A stretch of DNA of 10,845 nucleotides from Monoraphidium neglectum (Eukaryota; Chlorophyta; Chlorophyceae; Sphaeropleales; Selenastraceae): NCBI RefSeq assembly GCF_000611645.1, contig NW_014011612.1:1-10845 (forward strand), given 5' to 3'. Under the pieces are notes generated by a model. That model had not been told where the DNA came from. It saw only the letters and a program-made list of their open reading frames with translations, and ran no database searches. The position numbers and the translations under genes were made by a program. Shown piece after piece: positions 1 to 7,835 of this stretch. Within the stretch, counting starts at the first letter, position 1, and the number at the start of each line of letters is the position of its first letter.

Positions 1-71
1 CCCCTCCCCCTCCGCACTGCCCATGCCCCTTGTACATGCAAGCAGCCCGGGCCGTTTGGGTGCCCCCCCAC

Positions 72-369
72 CTCCCAGCTGTAGCGCGCTGCGTCGTCCT
101 CCCCTGACAGGAAGGCCTGGGCCAGATGGTCGCGGCTGCTGCCGGGCAGCGACCTGCAACGGAGGGGAGGGCGAGGCGGCAAGGGGCCCAGCCGGGGCGT
201 TGGCGGCTGGGGGGTGCGCAAAGCAGGGCCTGCTGTGCGTGGTGGGGTCGGGGTCTGCGTCTGGCTGCAAGGCGGAGGGGCGCGGCGGAAAAGAGGGGAG
301 CGCCAAGGGTGGCGCCGCGGCCAGTCGACCCCACGCGGCGTGTGCCCTGTTGGCAACACCCCTGATTAG

Positions 370-402
<33 letters not shown>

Positions 403-946
403 GGGTGTGTGTGTGGGGAGGGCGGGAAGCTCACGCGAAGCTATCGTCGTCGGGGTGCGCGTCCATCTTGTCCCCGCCCTCGCCGTCGGGCGCTGCAGCC
501 AGGGGCCTCAGGTAGAACGCGTAGAGCTGCACGATATTGGGGTGCCTGGGGGTAGCAGGGTTTCGGGCCCGTTTTCAGCAGTTTGTCGGCAGGTGTGTGT
601 GTGTGTCTGTGTGTGTTAAACAACACAAATGGGAGAAGCATGGGGGCCAAGGGAGTGCGGGGCTGCAGGGCGGACGCGGCAGGTTGCCCGTGGGTTGGGG
701 CACGGCCGTGTTCTTTGGGCAAGGCACGCCCTGTGCGCGCTTTAGTGTGAACGCGAGCGCGCGCGCACACACACACACACACATGCACACACACACAAAC
801 GCATGCAATTACTTACAAGCCTTTGAGCCTCCACATCCACGAGCACGCATGCGCTTGTGTGCACGTGTGAATGCAAAAACACACATACACGAACATACAT
901 CAAACATGTTCCTGTCGTCTTCAACAGTTATGCCAACCCTAGCTTA

Positions 947-999
<53 letters not shown>

Positions 1000-2369
1000 A
1001 CACACACACCCACACACACACACAAAAACACACACCCGCGCGCGCACACACACACCTGAGTCGCGCGCTGATGGCTGTCTCCATGATGGCCATCTTCTCC
1101 CGCTTGGCGGCGCCGCTCATGCCGGCCGGGAACAGCATGCGCTTCACAGCCACCAGCGTGCCCTTCCACCACGCACGGTACACCTGGAAACAGTCGGAGC
1201 GGCGCAGGGCGGCACAGGAAGTGAGTCGCAGCACAGCGCTGCACGGCGCGGCACTCGTAGGTGAAGGGGGGCGAATGGGTGAGAGCTTCTGGCTGCACGG
1301 GATAGGCATCTGCTGCGCCCGGCCCTCGTCTGGCGCCCCGTCGCGACCCCCACCGGCGCCCCCTGCGCCGCCTGCCGCGTGCTCACTCGCGACCTCGCCC
1401 GCCGCTCCAATCCGCACGCACTCCATGCCTCCCCCAAAACAACTGCAGCCACCCCCCAACCCTAACCCCTAAACCCTGGGACCTAACACCCTGCTCCCCC
1501 ACCCATCATCCTGAGCACCACCACCCACCATCCCAAACGTCCCCTCCCCCAGCACTGACTCGAGCACCAGGTCCCCTTGGATGTCCCGCGACGTCCCCGC
1601 CTCGTGGAGCGCCTGCACCGCGCGCGCCGCGCTTTCAAACTGCTGCCGCTGGTGCCGCTGACGCCCCGCGTCCTGTGAACCCCCGCCGCCGCCGCCGCTC
1701 GCGCTCGCCGCAGCTGCGGCAAAGGCGGCGGCGGCGCCGCCGCCGCGGAAAGGTGCGTCGTAGGCGCCGCGCAAGGGGCTGCGCGGCGCCGCGACCGCAG
1801 AGGGGGAGCCGGGCATGAGGCCAGTGAGGACGATGGGGCCGCCCGTGCTGCCGGTGGCGCCGACGGCCCAGGGGTCGGGCCGCACGCGCGCCACGAACAG
1901 GCTCGCCTCCCGCGCGGCACAGACGCTGCACAGGGCGCCGGTGCGGCAGGGGACGCCGTCAGGGGGGTGCGTGTGCGCGTGCGCGTGAGCTGCGGCGGCG
2001 CCGCCGCCGGCTTTGGCGCCGTCCTCAATGTCGCCGCCGCCGCTTGAGGGCTTGAGGCTGCCGCCGCGCCGCCACGGCGGCAGGAACCCAGAGGCGGCGC
2101 CCTTGCCAGCCACCTTGGCCCCGGCGTCCCCGCGCCGCTGCAGGGCGCGCGCGGCGAGGAAGGCGGACGCCGCGAGCAGCAGCAGCAGCGCCGCGCCGCC
2201 CACGACCCAGCCGACGATGGCGGCGGCCAGTAGCTTGCTCCCGGCCCCGCCTGGGGGAGCCGCCGCAGCGGGCGCTAGGGCAGGGTCGAACGACAAGGTC
2301 ACATCCATGAAAATGTAATAAGGGGCTGCCCGACCGCCTCCGCTGCTGCGGTTACTGCTGTTGCTGCTG

Positions 2370-2452
<83 letters not shown>

Positions 2453-5040
2453 GTCCCTGGGCACCGAAGTTGCGCGCAGCCGCCGCCGCCCCGAGCCGGC
2501 TGCGCCTGCGAGGCTGCCCCAGACCTCCGCCGCGCTCGCCGCCAGCCGCCGCAGCCGCAACCGCTGGACGCCGCCGCGCGGCGCGTCCCAAGACGCGTCT
2601 GCCGACGTGGGGGGCGCGCCGGCGGCGGGCGCGCGGCGCTGCTGCATGGCCAAGATGGCCCCGCCGGCGCTGGTGATGCCGGGGTCGACCCAAGGTGTGA
2701 GGGTGCCCCCCTCAATTTTCACGCCCTAGGAATTGAGGCGCAGCGCCAGTTTAGGCGCCAGGTTGGGTTGCACAGGATTGTGGAAGCCGGCAACCCCAGC
2801 CAGCGTGGTCGCGATCACAGCGGCAGCTGCCGCCACCCAAACGGCGGCCTGCCGCTCGTACCACACCCAGCGAGCGCCGCCCAAAACGAACCGCCCGCGC
2901 CGTGCGTGGGCCCCGCGCTTCAACGCAAGCTCCCACCGCCGCCCCTCGCGCGGCGCCCTGACCCCAGCCCTCACCTCCAACTGCAACTGCGAGCCGGGGC
3001 CGAGCGCAACCCCGGGAACCGCCGGCCACACCGCCGCGCAAGCGGCGGCGCCGCCCGCGCACGGCCGAAGCAGCAGGTTCCCTGACAGCCGCAGCACCGC
3101 GCCGCCCGCCACCACGATGACCCCGACGCCGTCCGCGAAGTCAAACTCCATGGGTTGACCGCCGCCACTGCCGTCCGCGTCGACGCACGATCTGATCTCG
3201 ACCGAGCGCTCGAGCACTATCGGGCCCGGGCGCTCCTCCGGCATGCCGCCGCCGCCCCACGGCCCGCCCGCCGCCGCCGGCGGCGCCAGCCGGACGGGCC
3301 CTGTCAGCAGCACCAGCCGCACCGCCGGGTCCTGCAGCGCGCGCCGCAGCTGCCCCGCGTCTGCCGCCGCGACGGCGGCCGTCCCGCCGCCGCCGCCCCC
3401 AACGCCGCTGCCGCCCGTCGGGCCCGGGGCCTGGGCGGCCGGGCAGCCAGGCGCTGGCGGCGCCTGCAGCACCTTCAAGTTTGACGCACTGACACGGCCT
3501 GCCAGGAGCGTGGACGGGGTGGTGGCACCCTGTGACGCCCACCAGAGGTGTGTACGTCCACCCCCATCCCATTCCCCAACAAAAGCCCCCAGCCAGGCGC
3601 GTGGAGAGCGGCCTGGCGGAGCGGCGGCGCAGCCCGCGCTGTCCGACAAGAGCAGACACGTCGAACAGCGCCTACCCACGCCCCGCGCACCCAGCTCACC
3701 GCCGGTGGGCGCCTGCGCGCTCCAGTTTGCCACAACCACAACCCCGCCGCCGCCGCCGCCCTTGGCACCCGCCGCGCCCGCGCCGCCCAGCTGCTGCGCC
3801 AGCGCCTGCGCGCCCGGCGCCGAAAGCTGCACCCCCAACAATGCGAGCGAGCCGCCCTCGAGAACACGCACGGCCGCAGGTGCGAGCGTCGCGGGGCCGC
3901 CGTCCCCGCCGTCCCCCAGCGGCGCCGCCGCCGCGAGCGGACCCAGCAGCGTCAGCGGCTGGCCGAACACCAGCTCGCCGCCGGCGCCCACCACGATCGA
4001 TCCGACGACTCCCCCCAGGTCCAGTGCTGCGCCGGGGCAGCCGGATATGACCAGCCGTCGCGCCAGCGGCGGCGCCTGCGCGAGCGGCAGCAGCTGGAGC
4101 GGCGGCGGCGCCGCCGCCGCCGCGGCCGCGCCGCCGCCGGGGTCGGGCGCCGCGAGGCCAGTGCCGAGCGTCGTGTTTTGGGCGACAAGGGCGCGAAGCG
4201 CGAGGGGGTCGGACAGCGCCTCCGCGAAGCTGCCAGTGTCGTAGACGGCGGCCGTCCCGGGCCCCGCCGCAGCAAAGCACCCGCCCGGGTCGAGCAGTAG
4301 CACCGAGCGCCGCACCGCGCCGGACACGCCGCCCGTGGCACCGGCTGCGTAGTCGACCGGCACGGCCCGCGCGCGCGCCGGCTGCGCGGGCGCGCCAGCG
4401 CCGAGCGCCCCGGCCGTGGCCGCAGACGCCCAGAAGCTGCTCGCCGCGGGCCCGCCGCCGCTGGGCGGCGCGGCCGCGATCAGGACGCAGTCTTCTAGGC
4501 GGACCGAGGCCCCGGGGCCAGCTGCATCGATGCCCGCGAGGGGCGAGGGTTGGGGCGGCGGGGCGGCCGCGCCGGGCGCCGGCGGCGCCGGCAGGAAACG
4601 CACGAGCGTGAGCCCGCGCAGCGTGATTGTGGCGCCAGCCCTGCGCAGCGGAGGACGGTAGGTACGCAACATGGAGTAACGACGTGAAATCACACCAGAA
4701 GCACTGGGCATCGGGTTTACACAGCGGCCAGAGCGCACATGCGCCACGTCCCGCTTCCCCTGTTGCCGCATGCCGCCTGAACCGACCTGGCTAAGACGAC
4801 GCCTCGCACGCCGTTGGCGAGGTCGAAAACAATCGTGAGAGAGCTGGAGGTTATTAAAACATCCCTATCGACCTCTATCACGCGTGACGCTGCGAGACGG
4901 AGATCGATACTGGTTCCCAACTCGACCTCCGAGACCGCCCGGTCCTCCAGCGCTGCGACAAGCTCCCGCGTAGTTTTTACTACGACATGATCGCATGCCG
5001 CAGGCGCTATCAACGCCAGCAGGAAAACCAGTGCCCGCAT
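72..5040 (-). CDS. Receptor-like protein kinase with three-module beta-helix-like ectodomain (3' part outside window)
   Basis: Seen: seven exons at 5040-4787, 4640-3700, 3498-2975, 2725-1529, 1183-1056, 545-435 and 153-72. All introns are GT-AG and all phases close, giving 1079 residues before the left edge. The ATG at 5040 opens a signal peptide (hydrophobic LVFLLALIAPAAC, residues 4-17). Three related modules follow (about 22-102, 222-320, 446-545), then 24 Ser (667-690), a membrane helix (738-765), a Gly/Ala-rich juxtamembrane part and a kinase N-lobe: GEGTFGMV loop 966-973, VAVK Lys986, alpha-C Glu1007, HPN 1016-1018. About 50 residues follow beta4 before the edge, probably a beta4-beta5 insert. 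Glycosylation sequons lie at Asn240 and Asn390. Known: this architecture marks surface TKL/Raf-like kinases, which phosphorylate Ser/Thr or Tyr. Inferred: a plasma-membrane receptor; ligand unknown. HRD, DFG and the C-terminus are outside. Alternative: the ectodomain and kinase are two genes, because a TAG at 2728-2726 follows the ectodomain frame, but a clean donor/acceptor pair removes it. Confidence 0.84.
371..399. repeat. (TG)n microsatellite in kinase intron 434-154
   Basis: About 14 TG units on the plus strand. In the kinase transcript this is (CA)n. It follows the GTGAGC donor at 434 after a short pyrimidine-rich stretch that also contains CACACACA. Confidence 0.9.
593..616. repeat. 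Short (GT)n tract near the acceptor of kinase intron 1055-546
   Basis: GT alternation with one interrupting C at 607. Read in the transcript it is an AC tract about 50 nt before the CAG acceptor at 548-546, on the opposite side of the intron from the (GU)n at the donor. Confidence 0.85.
757..797. repeat. (CG)n(CA)n tract inside kinase intron 1055-546
   Basis: An uninterrupted purine-pyrimidine alternation of 41 bp, starting with CG units and passing into CA units with one CATGCA. It reads as GU/GC in the kinase transcript. Confidence 0.85.
950..1055. repeat. (CA)n with (CG)7 core abutting a splice donor
   Basis: Bases 950-1009 alternate purine and pyrimidine without a break, with seven CG units at 983-996. 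Imperfect CA and CG runs continue to 1055. In the kinase transcript the tract is (GU)n and its first bases are the intron 5' splice site (CTCAG then GTGTGTGT). Confidence 0.9.
1460..1477. repeat. Telomere-like motif inside a kinase intron
   Basis: The plus strand reads CCCTAACCCCTAAACCCT, a degenerate pair of plant/algal telomere-type units (CCCTAAA). It lies in the 345-bp intron 1528-1184. In the transcript sense the G-runs (GGG, GGGG, GGG, GGGGGG) with short loops could fold as a G-quadruplex. It is too short to be a real telomere. Confidence 0.6.
2375..2446. repeat. (AGC)24 trinucleotide repeat coding for poly-Ser in the kinase
   Basis: Twenty-four perfect AGC codons on the minus strand encode Ser 667-690. 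Interrupted copies (AGG, AAC) follow on the side towards the membrane segment about 47 residues on. The run probably forms an O-glycosylated or flexible stalk outside the membrane. Perfect identity suggests recent expansion and likely length variation between strains. Confidence 0.92.
2726..2974 (-). other. 249-bp kinase intron, open in frame, with hydrophobic coding potential
   Basis: Donor GAG|GTGAGG and acceptor TTCCTAG|GGC. The length is a multiple of three (83 codons) and the only in-frame stop is the last codon, TAG, which is also the acceptor. The frame encodes a 21-residue hydrophobic stretch (AAVWVAAAAAVIATTLAGVA plus G, intron codons 43-63). It is treated as an intron because the joined protein reads LQLE-GVKIEGG and continues into the membrane/kinase exon. 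Confidence 0.7.
3499..3699 (-). other. 201-bp stop-free kinase intron
   Basis: Donor GGCG|GTGAGC and acceptor CTGGCAG|GCC, both phase 1, length 67 codons with no stop. It was removed because its translation is Cys/Arg/Trp-rich and unlike the Ala/Gly/Leu beta-helix context, while the joined product reads APTGGRVSASNL. An exonic reading cannot be excluded from sequence alone. Confidence 0.65.
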
Positions 5041-5053
5041 CACGCGGGCCCAG

Positions 5054-5099
5054 CTGTATGTCAGGGTAACATTTCGTATGTAAGATATTTGACATACAG
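5054..5099. repeat. Inverted repeat just upstream of the kinase start codon
   Basis: Arms CTGTATGTCA (5054-5063) and TGACATACAG (5090-5099) match perfectly with a 26-bp spacer. The near arm ends 13 bp before the ATG at 5040. It may be a 5' leader hairpin or a paired protein-binding site in the promoter. Confidence 0.6.
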
Positions 5100-5138
5100 A
5101 TGCGTGGACGTGTGGCGCATGCCCGGGGGCACGGGCAT
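5061..5138 (-). other. Candidate 25-codon upstream ORF of the kinase gene
   Basis: ATG at 5138 opens 25 codons (start MPVPPGMRH) and ends in TGA at 5063-5061, 20 nt before the main ATG. Its start lies in a short hairpin (ATGCCCG / CGGGCAT, 5119-5138). A second upstream ATG at 5095 overlaps the main start out of frame. Whether these are transcribed depends on an unknown transcription start. Confidence 0.3.
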
Positions 5139-5459
5139 CTTGAGCTCGCAGTGCGAAGGCCTGCTGCTCATTGTGTGCTGCAGCTGCTCACTGGAGGTGC
5201 GGCAGCCCAAGCCGGACGCTGCAAAGGGTAGTGTACGCTGTTGTCCTCTGATCGCCTTCGAAGCACCACAACAGCCAGCGGTGTCATCCAGCCATGCCCT
5301 CGCCAGGCTGCCGACCAGCGTCATGATCACCCGCGTCACCAGGTGGGCGATCGGGCAAATTGTTGGGCCATAGTACTGGGCAATGACAAGCCGCCACACC
5401 GTTGACAGAATGATAGTGTCCTGGATGTGAAGACACCACTAAGCAGGGACAGTGCTTGT

Positions 5460-5464
5460 TTACA
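5460..5464 (-). terminator. Candidate poly(A) signal TGTAA for VTI1
   Basis: On the minus strand the bases read TGTAA, the polyadenylation motif typical of green algae. It lies about 295 nt downstream of the VTI1 stop codon and is the only good copy I found in the gap. It sits inside a short inverted repeat (GCTTGT / ACAAGC, 5455-5468). The cleavage site cannot be seen directly. Confidence 0.5.
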
Positions 5465-5593
5465 AGCAAAAGCCTTGCCCCATGCGCCAAAAACGGCACC
5501 ATTGCCTTCCAGTAGGACACACAACCTCGCGCTGTGAAGTTGCAGCGTGCGCGTGACAAACGCCCACGTCGTGTCAAACGGGGACGGGCGGCA

Positions 5594-5600
5594 TATAAAA
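5594..5600 (+). promoter_or_regulatory. TATAAAA motif without a recognised gene behind it
   Basis: This is the best TATA-like word in the less GC-rich gap and it points along the plus strand. Downstream on that strand there is only a 43-codon frame from ATG 5607, a donor-like CAGGTGAGG at 5729-5737, and the antisense side of VTI1. It may be chance. Confidence 0.2.
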
Positions 5601-5619
5601 ATCACATGGAGCCTTGCCA

Positions 5620-5640
5620 TGCTCCACTTGAAGTGGAGCA
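5620..5640. repeat. Perfect 10-bp inverted repeat around a single base
   Basis: Arms TGCTCCACTT (5620-5629) and AAGTGGAGCA (5631-5640) flank one G. In RNA the hairpin would need a few unpaired loop bases, leaving about 8-9 pairs. It lies about 120 nt after the VTI1 stop, so probably in its 3' UTR. TGGAGC at 5607-5612 could pair with GCTCCA at 5621-5626 as a competing stem. Confidence 0.6.
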
Positions 5641-5757
5641 CTGCAAAAGAGGCTCAAAGCAAGAGGACAGAGTAAAAATCGCCAAACCACCAACAAAACG
5701 TCAACACGTTGCCGCCATGCTTGCTTGCAGGTGAGGTGCATGACATACATTGCTCCC

Positions 5758-6024
5758 TCAGCCCTTGACACGGTAGTAGATGATCAGGATGATGCCCAGC
5801 AGCAGGAAGGCACTGAAAGGGGCAGGAGTTCGCGCAAGCAGGGTGGGGAAATGATCAGCGATGGAAAGCGAAATGCATGAAGTGGGGCCCTGTCCAGAAC
5901 AGGAAGTAGGCTGTGTTTTGGTTTTTCACATTGGCACACACGCGCGCACAGCAACATCCAAACACACACATGCGCATGTGCATGCCTGCATGGAATTGCA
6001 CAAATCTGTCTGTGCCGGCATGGG

Positions 6025-6059
<35 letters not shown>

Positions 6060-7479
6060 ACACACACACACACACAAACACCAGCAAGCACACGCGCACA
6101 CTGACACACACATACACACATGCACCCACGTCATCACGCAGCACGCACACATGCGCACGCACCTGATGCCAAACATGATGATCTTGTTGGCGATGACGCG
6201 CTTTGACATCGAGGACAGCACCCGCCGTGCCTTGCTGATGTTGTCGTCCGCGCCATGCAGCGTGTCGCGCGCGTGGACGATGGTCTCGCGCTGCCGCGCC
6301 AGGTCCCCAAGGATGGTCACGCCCAGCTCCTGCGGTGGCAGCGGGGTCGGGGCCGGGGAAGGTAGCCATTGCTACAAGGCCACAACAACGATACCGCGAT
6401 GGACAGCATAAGCTGTCAAGATCACCGCTCCGAACTTAAACTTGACACACAAACAACAATGCTGACTTGTTGGACACAAAGCAGCACGGGAACAGGACTG
6501 CAACACCCGGCCTGCAAGTGCCCTGCCCGGCCCGGAAGTGCCCAGCCGCACCTCTGTCTCTGCTAGCTGCTGCTTGCCGAGCTGCAGCCGCTCTGAGGTC
6601 TTCTGCAGCCGCTCAGTGGATTGCAGCATGCGGTCCCGCTGCCCCGCTGACGTGCTGTAGTAGTCCCCGCCCAGGCCCTGAGGGGTTGGGAGGCAGCAGA
6701 GACAGCGTCGTGGTCAGCCTGTCCAGCGGTCTCGCGCCCTCATTGACTGGCGCACCACCGCCATGTCCGAGCGCTTATTTCCAGCACGAGTGGCTTCACA
6801 GCTGCAGTTGCGCGGCGATGGCTGCACCGCAAGCGTCGCGCAAACCCCCCCCTGTCACGCCAAACATTCCAGAGTGCCGCCACCGCAGCTGCTGCTCCTT
6901 GGCAGGTCCGCCGCACCCACCAGCTCTGCGCGTGCCGCGTCACTGGCGCCCGCTGTGGCGGCCGCCTGCTTGAGCTGCTCCCTGAGGCTGGCCAGGTCGG
7001 CCTTGTACTCCTTGACCTTCGACGCCAGGGAGCGCGCTTTATCCGCTGGCAGGCTGCGGGCTTCCATGTCCATGCGCTTAATCTGCAGCCGGAGGTGGGG
7101 GTCAATGTATGCAAAGGTGGGCGCGGCTCAAGGGTTGGCTTGGGCGCATGTACGCGATGGGCGCGTGCCGGGAAACGCAGTCGCGCGGCGATGCATTGTG
7201 AGCAGCGTGCGGCGAGCGCGCACCACGCTGTCCGCCTCCCGCATGTCCGCCTCGATCTCGGTAGCCTTGCTCCGCCGCACATCTGTTGTATGATAGACCA
7301 ACATATGGGCTTTTAGGGGCCATGGTGGGATAGAGCGTGGCTGTCCAACCTCGTGCAGGCTCGCCAGGGCGCGCACCGAGGGTCACGCCTGTTAGAGCGC
7401 CAATCTTTCGGCTGATTCCTGTCGATTTGTTGCAGTAATCCTGCTCATACTGATGAAAAAGCGCTGTGGGATCGTCCAT
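5758..7479 (-). CDS. VTI1: Vti1-type Qb-SNARE (vesicle transport v-SNARE)
   Basis: Seen: six exons at 7479-7377, 7282-7224, 7082-6921, 6677-6552, 6329-6163 and 5812-5758 encode 223 residues. This is close to plant VTI11 (about 221 as I recall it), and the first three exons keep the same spacing between landmarks. Landmarks: N-terminal YEQDYC, KRMDMEARSLP (56-66) of the N-terminal three-helix domain, STERLQKTSERL (128-139), ETEELGVTILGDL (148-160), the SNARE core around LHGADDNISKARRVL (174-188), and a C-terminal membrane anchor at about 200-219 ending YYRVKG. The start ATG at 7479 has a favourable AACCATGG context. Known: Vti1 proteins supply the Qb helix to trans-Golgi, endosomal and vacuolar SNARE complexes. 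Exon 1 has two possible ends with the same phase: a GT donor at 7376 (chosen because it preserves the plant spacing) or a GC donor at 7388. Intron 5 is filled with dinucleotide repeats. Orthology is firm; which compartment it serves is inference. Confidence 0.94.
6025..6076. repeat. (CA)n tract in VTI1 intron 5
   Basis: CA alternation with a single T at 6054. It is the core of a longer CA/CG-rich zone (about 5936-6160) that fills intron 6162-5813. In the VTI1 transcript it is (GU)n, starting soon after the GTGCGTGCG donor. No matching AC tract is seen near the acceptor. Confidence 0.88.
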
Positions 7480-7835
7480 GGTTGCTGCTGCGCTGGATGC
7501 GAGCTGCGAGGGCAAGCGTCCCTAAACAACCACTCGGAAAGCACACGCCGGTGCCAAGCGAGCGGCGTAGAAAGCGCAACGAGCCTGGGGGACGGAGTGG
7601 AGCAGCTGCTTCAAGTCGTTTTTGGCCGTTACCGTTCTAGAAGTAGATTGTTCTGTGTGTGAAGCAAAAGGATCATGGTACAGTAGGGAGTGCAGCATCG
7701 CACGTTTCGTGCTTCCGCCCGTGTGTTGCACACCTGGTGCAGAGCAGCTGCATGCAGCGCAGCGAAGCACTACTCGCACGTTGCTTCCCCGCGCAGGCGT
7801 GCAGCCCTCCTAGTTGAAGTAAGGGCAAACCTGAG
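7480..7835. promoter_or_regulatory. Divergent promoter between VTI1 and GNL1
   Basis: This is a 356-bp gap between two start codons facing away from each other, so it must hold both promoters and both 5' leaders. There is no convincing TATA box in either direction. A TTCTAGAA palindrome at 7635-7642 has the TTCnnGAA core of a heat-shock element, but a third unit in register is missing, so it is only a weak candidate. No credible gene is seen in it. Confidence 0.7.

Larger units (their letters stand above)
5041..5757. other. Intergenic region: VTI1 3' UTR and kinase-gene promoter/leader
   Basis: This gene-free stretch lies between two tandem minus-strand genes and is visibly less GC-rich than the coding parts. 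From the VTI1 end it holds a 21-bp near-palindrome (5620-5640), a plus-strand TATAAAA (5594-5600) and a TGTAA signal (5464-5460). Nearer the kinase start it holds a short uORF (5138-5061) and an inverted repeat (5054-5099). Open frames here lack known motifs and are not called as genes. Confidence 0.65.

Noticed and set aside
1..71. Read-through of the kinase exon to the window edge
   Set aside because: The frame stays open, but a GTGGGG donor after SWE fits and the read-through residues do not resemble kinase beta5; the next exon is presumed outside.
370..1055. Open frames made of Cys-Val or His-Thr repeats in the CA/GT tracts, here and at about 5855-6166 and 9720-10377
   Set aside because: They are translations of dinucleotide repeats and lie in introns of better supported genes.
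1460..1477. True chromosome end or subtelomere
   Set aside because: There are only two degenerate units, with intact gene exons on both sides.
2299..2729. Poly-Leu, poly-Ala and poly-Gln frames over the trinucleotide repeat
   Set aside because: They are other frames of the (AGC)24 tract; only the poly-Ser frame joins a membrane segment and kinase domain.
2733..4300. Long plus-strand frames opposite the ectodomain, rich in Arg, Pro and Ala
   Set aside because: They are typical shadow frames of GC-rich coding DNA, with no recognisable motif or splice logic.
5336..5641. Minus-strand frame of 101 codons after VTI1
   Set aside because: It has no family signature and lies across the VTI1 poly(A) signal, so it is most likely a chance frame in UTR/intergenic DNA.
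5534..5734. Small basic plus-strand frame behind the TATAAAA word
   Set aside because: Its listed start is GTG, the ATG version has only 43 codons, there is no known motif, and it overlaps the probable VTI1 3' UTR.
7389..7479. GC-AG intron model for VTI1 exon 1
   Set aside because: The phase fits, but it shortens the N-terminal domain by four residues relative to plant VTI11, whereas the GT donor at 7376 preserves the spacing.
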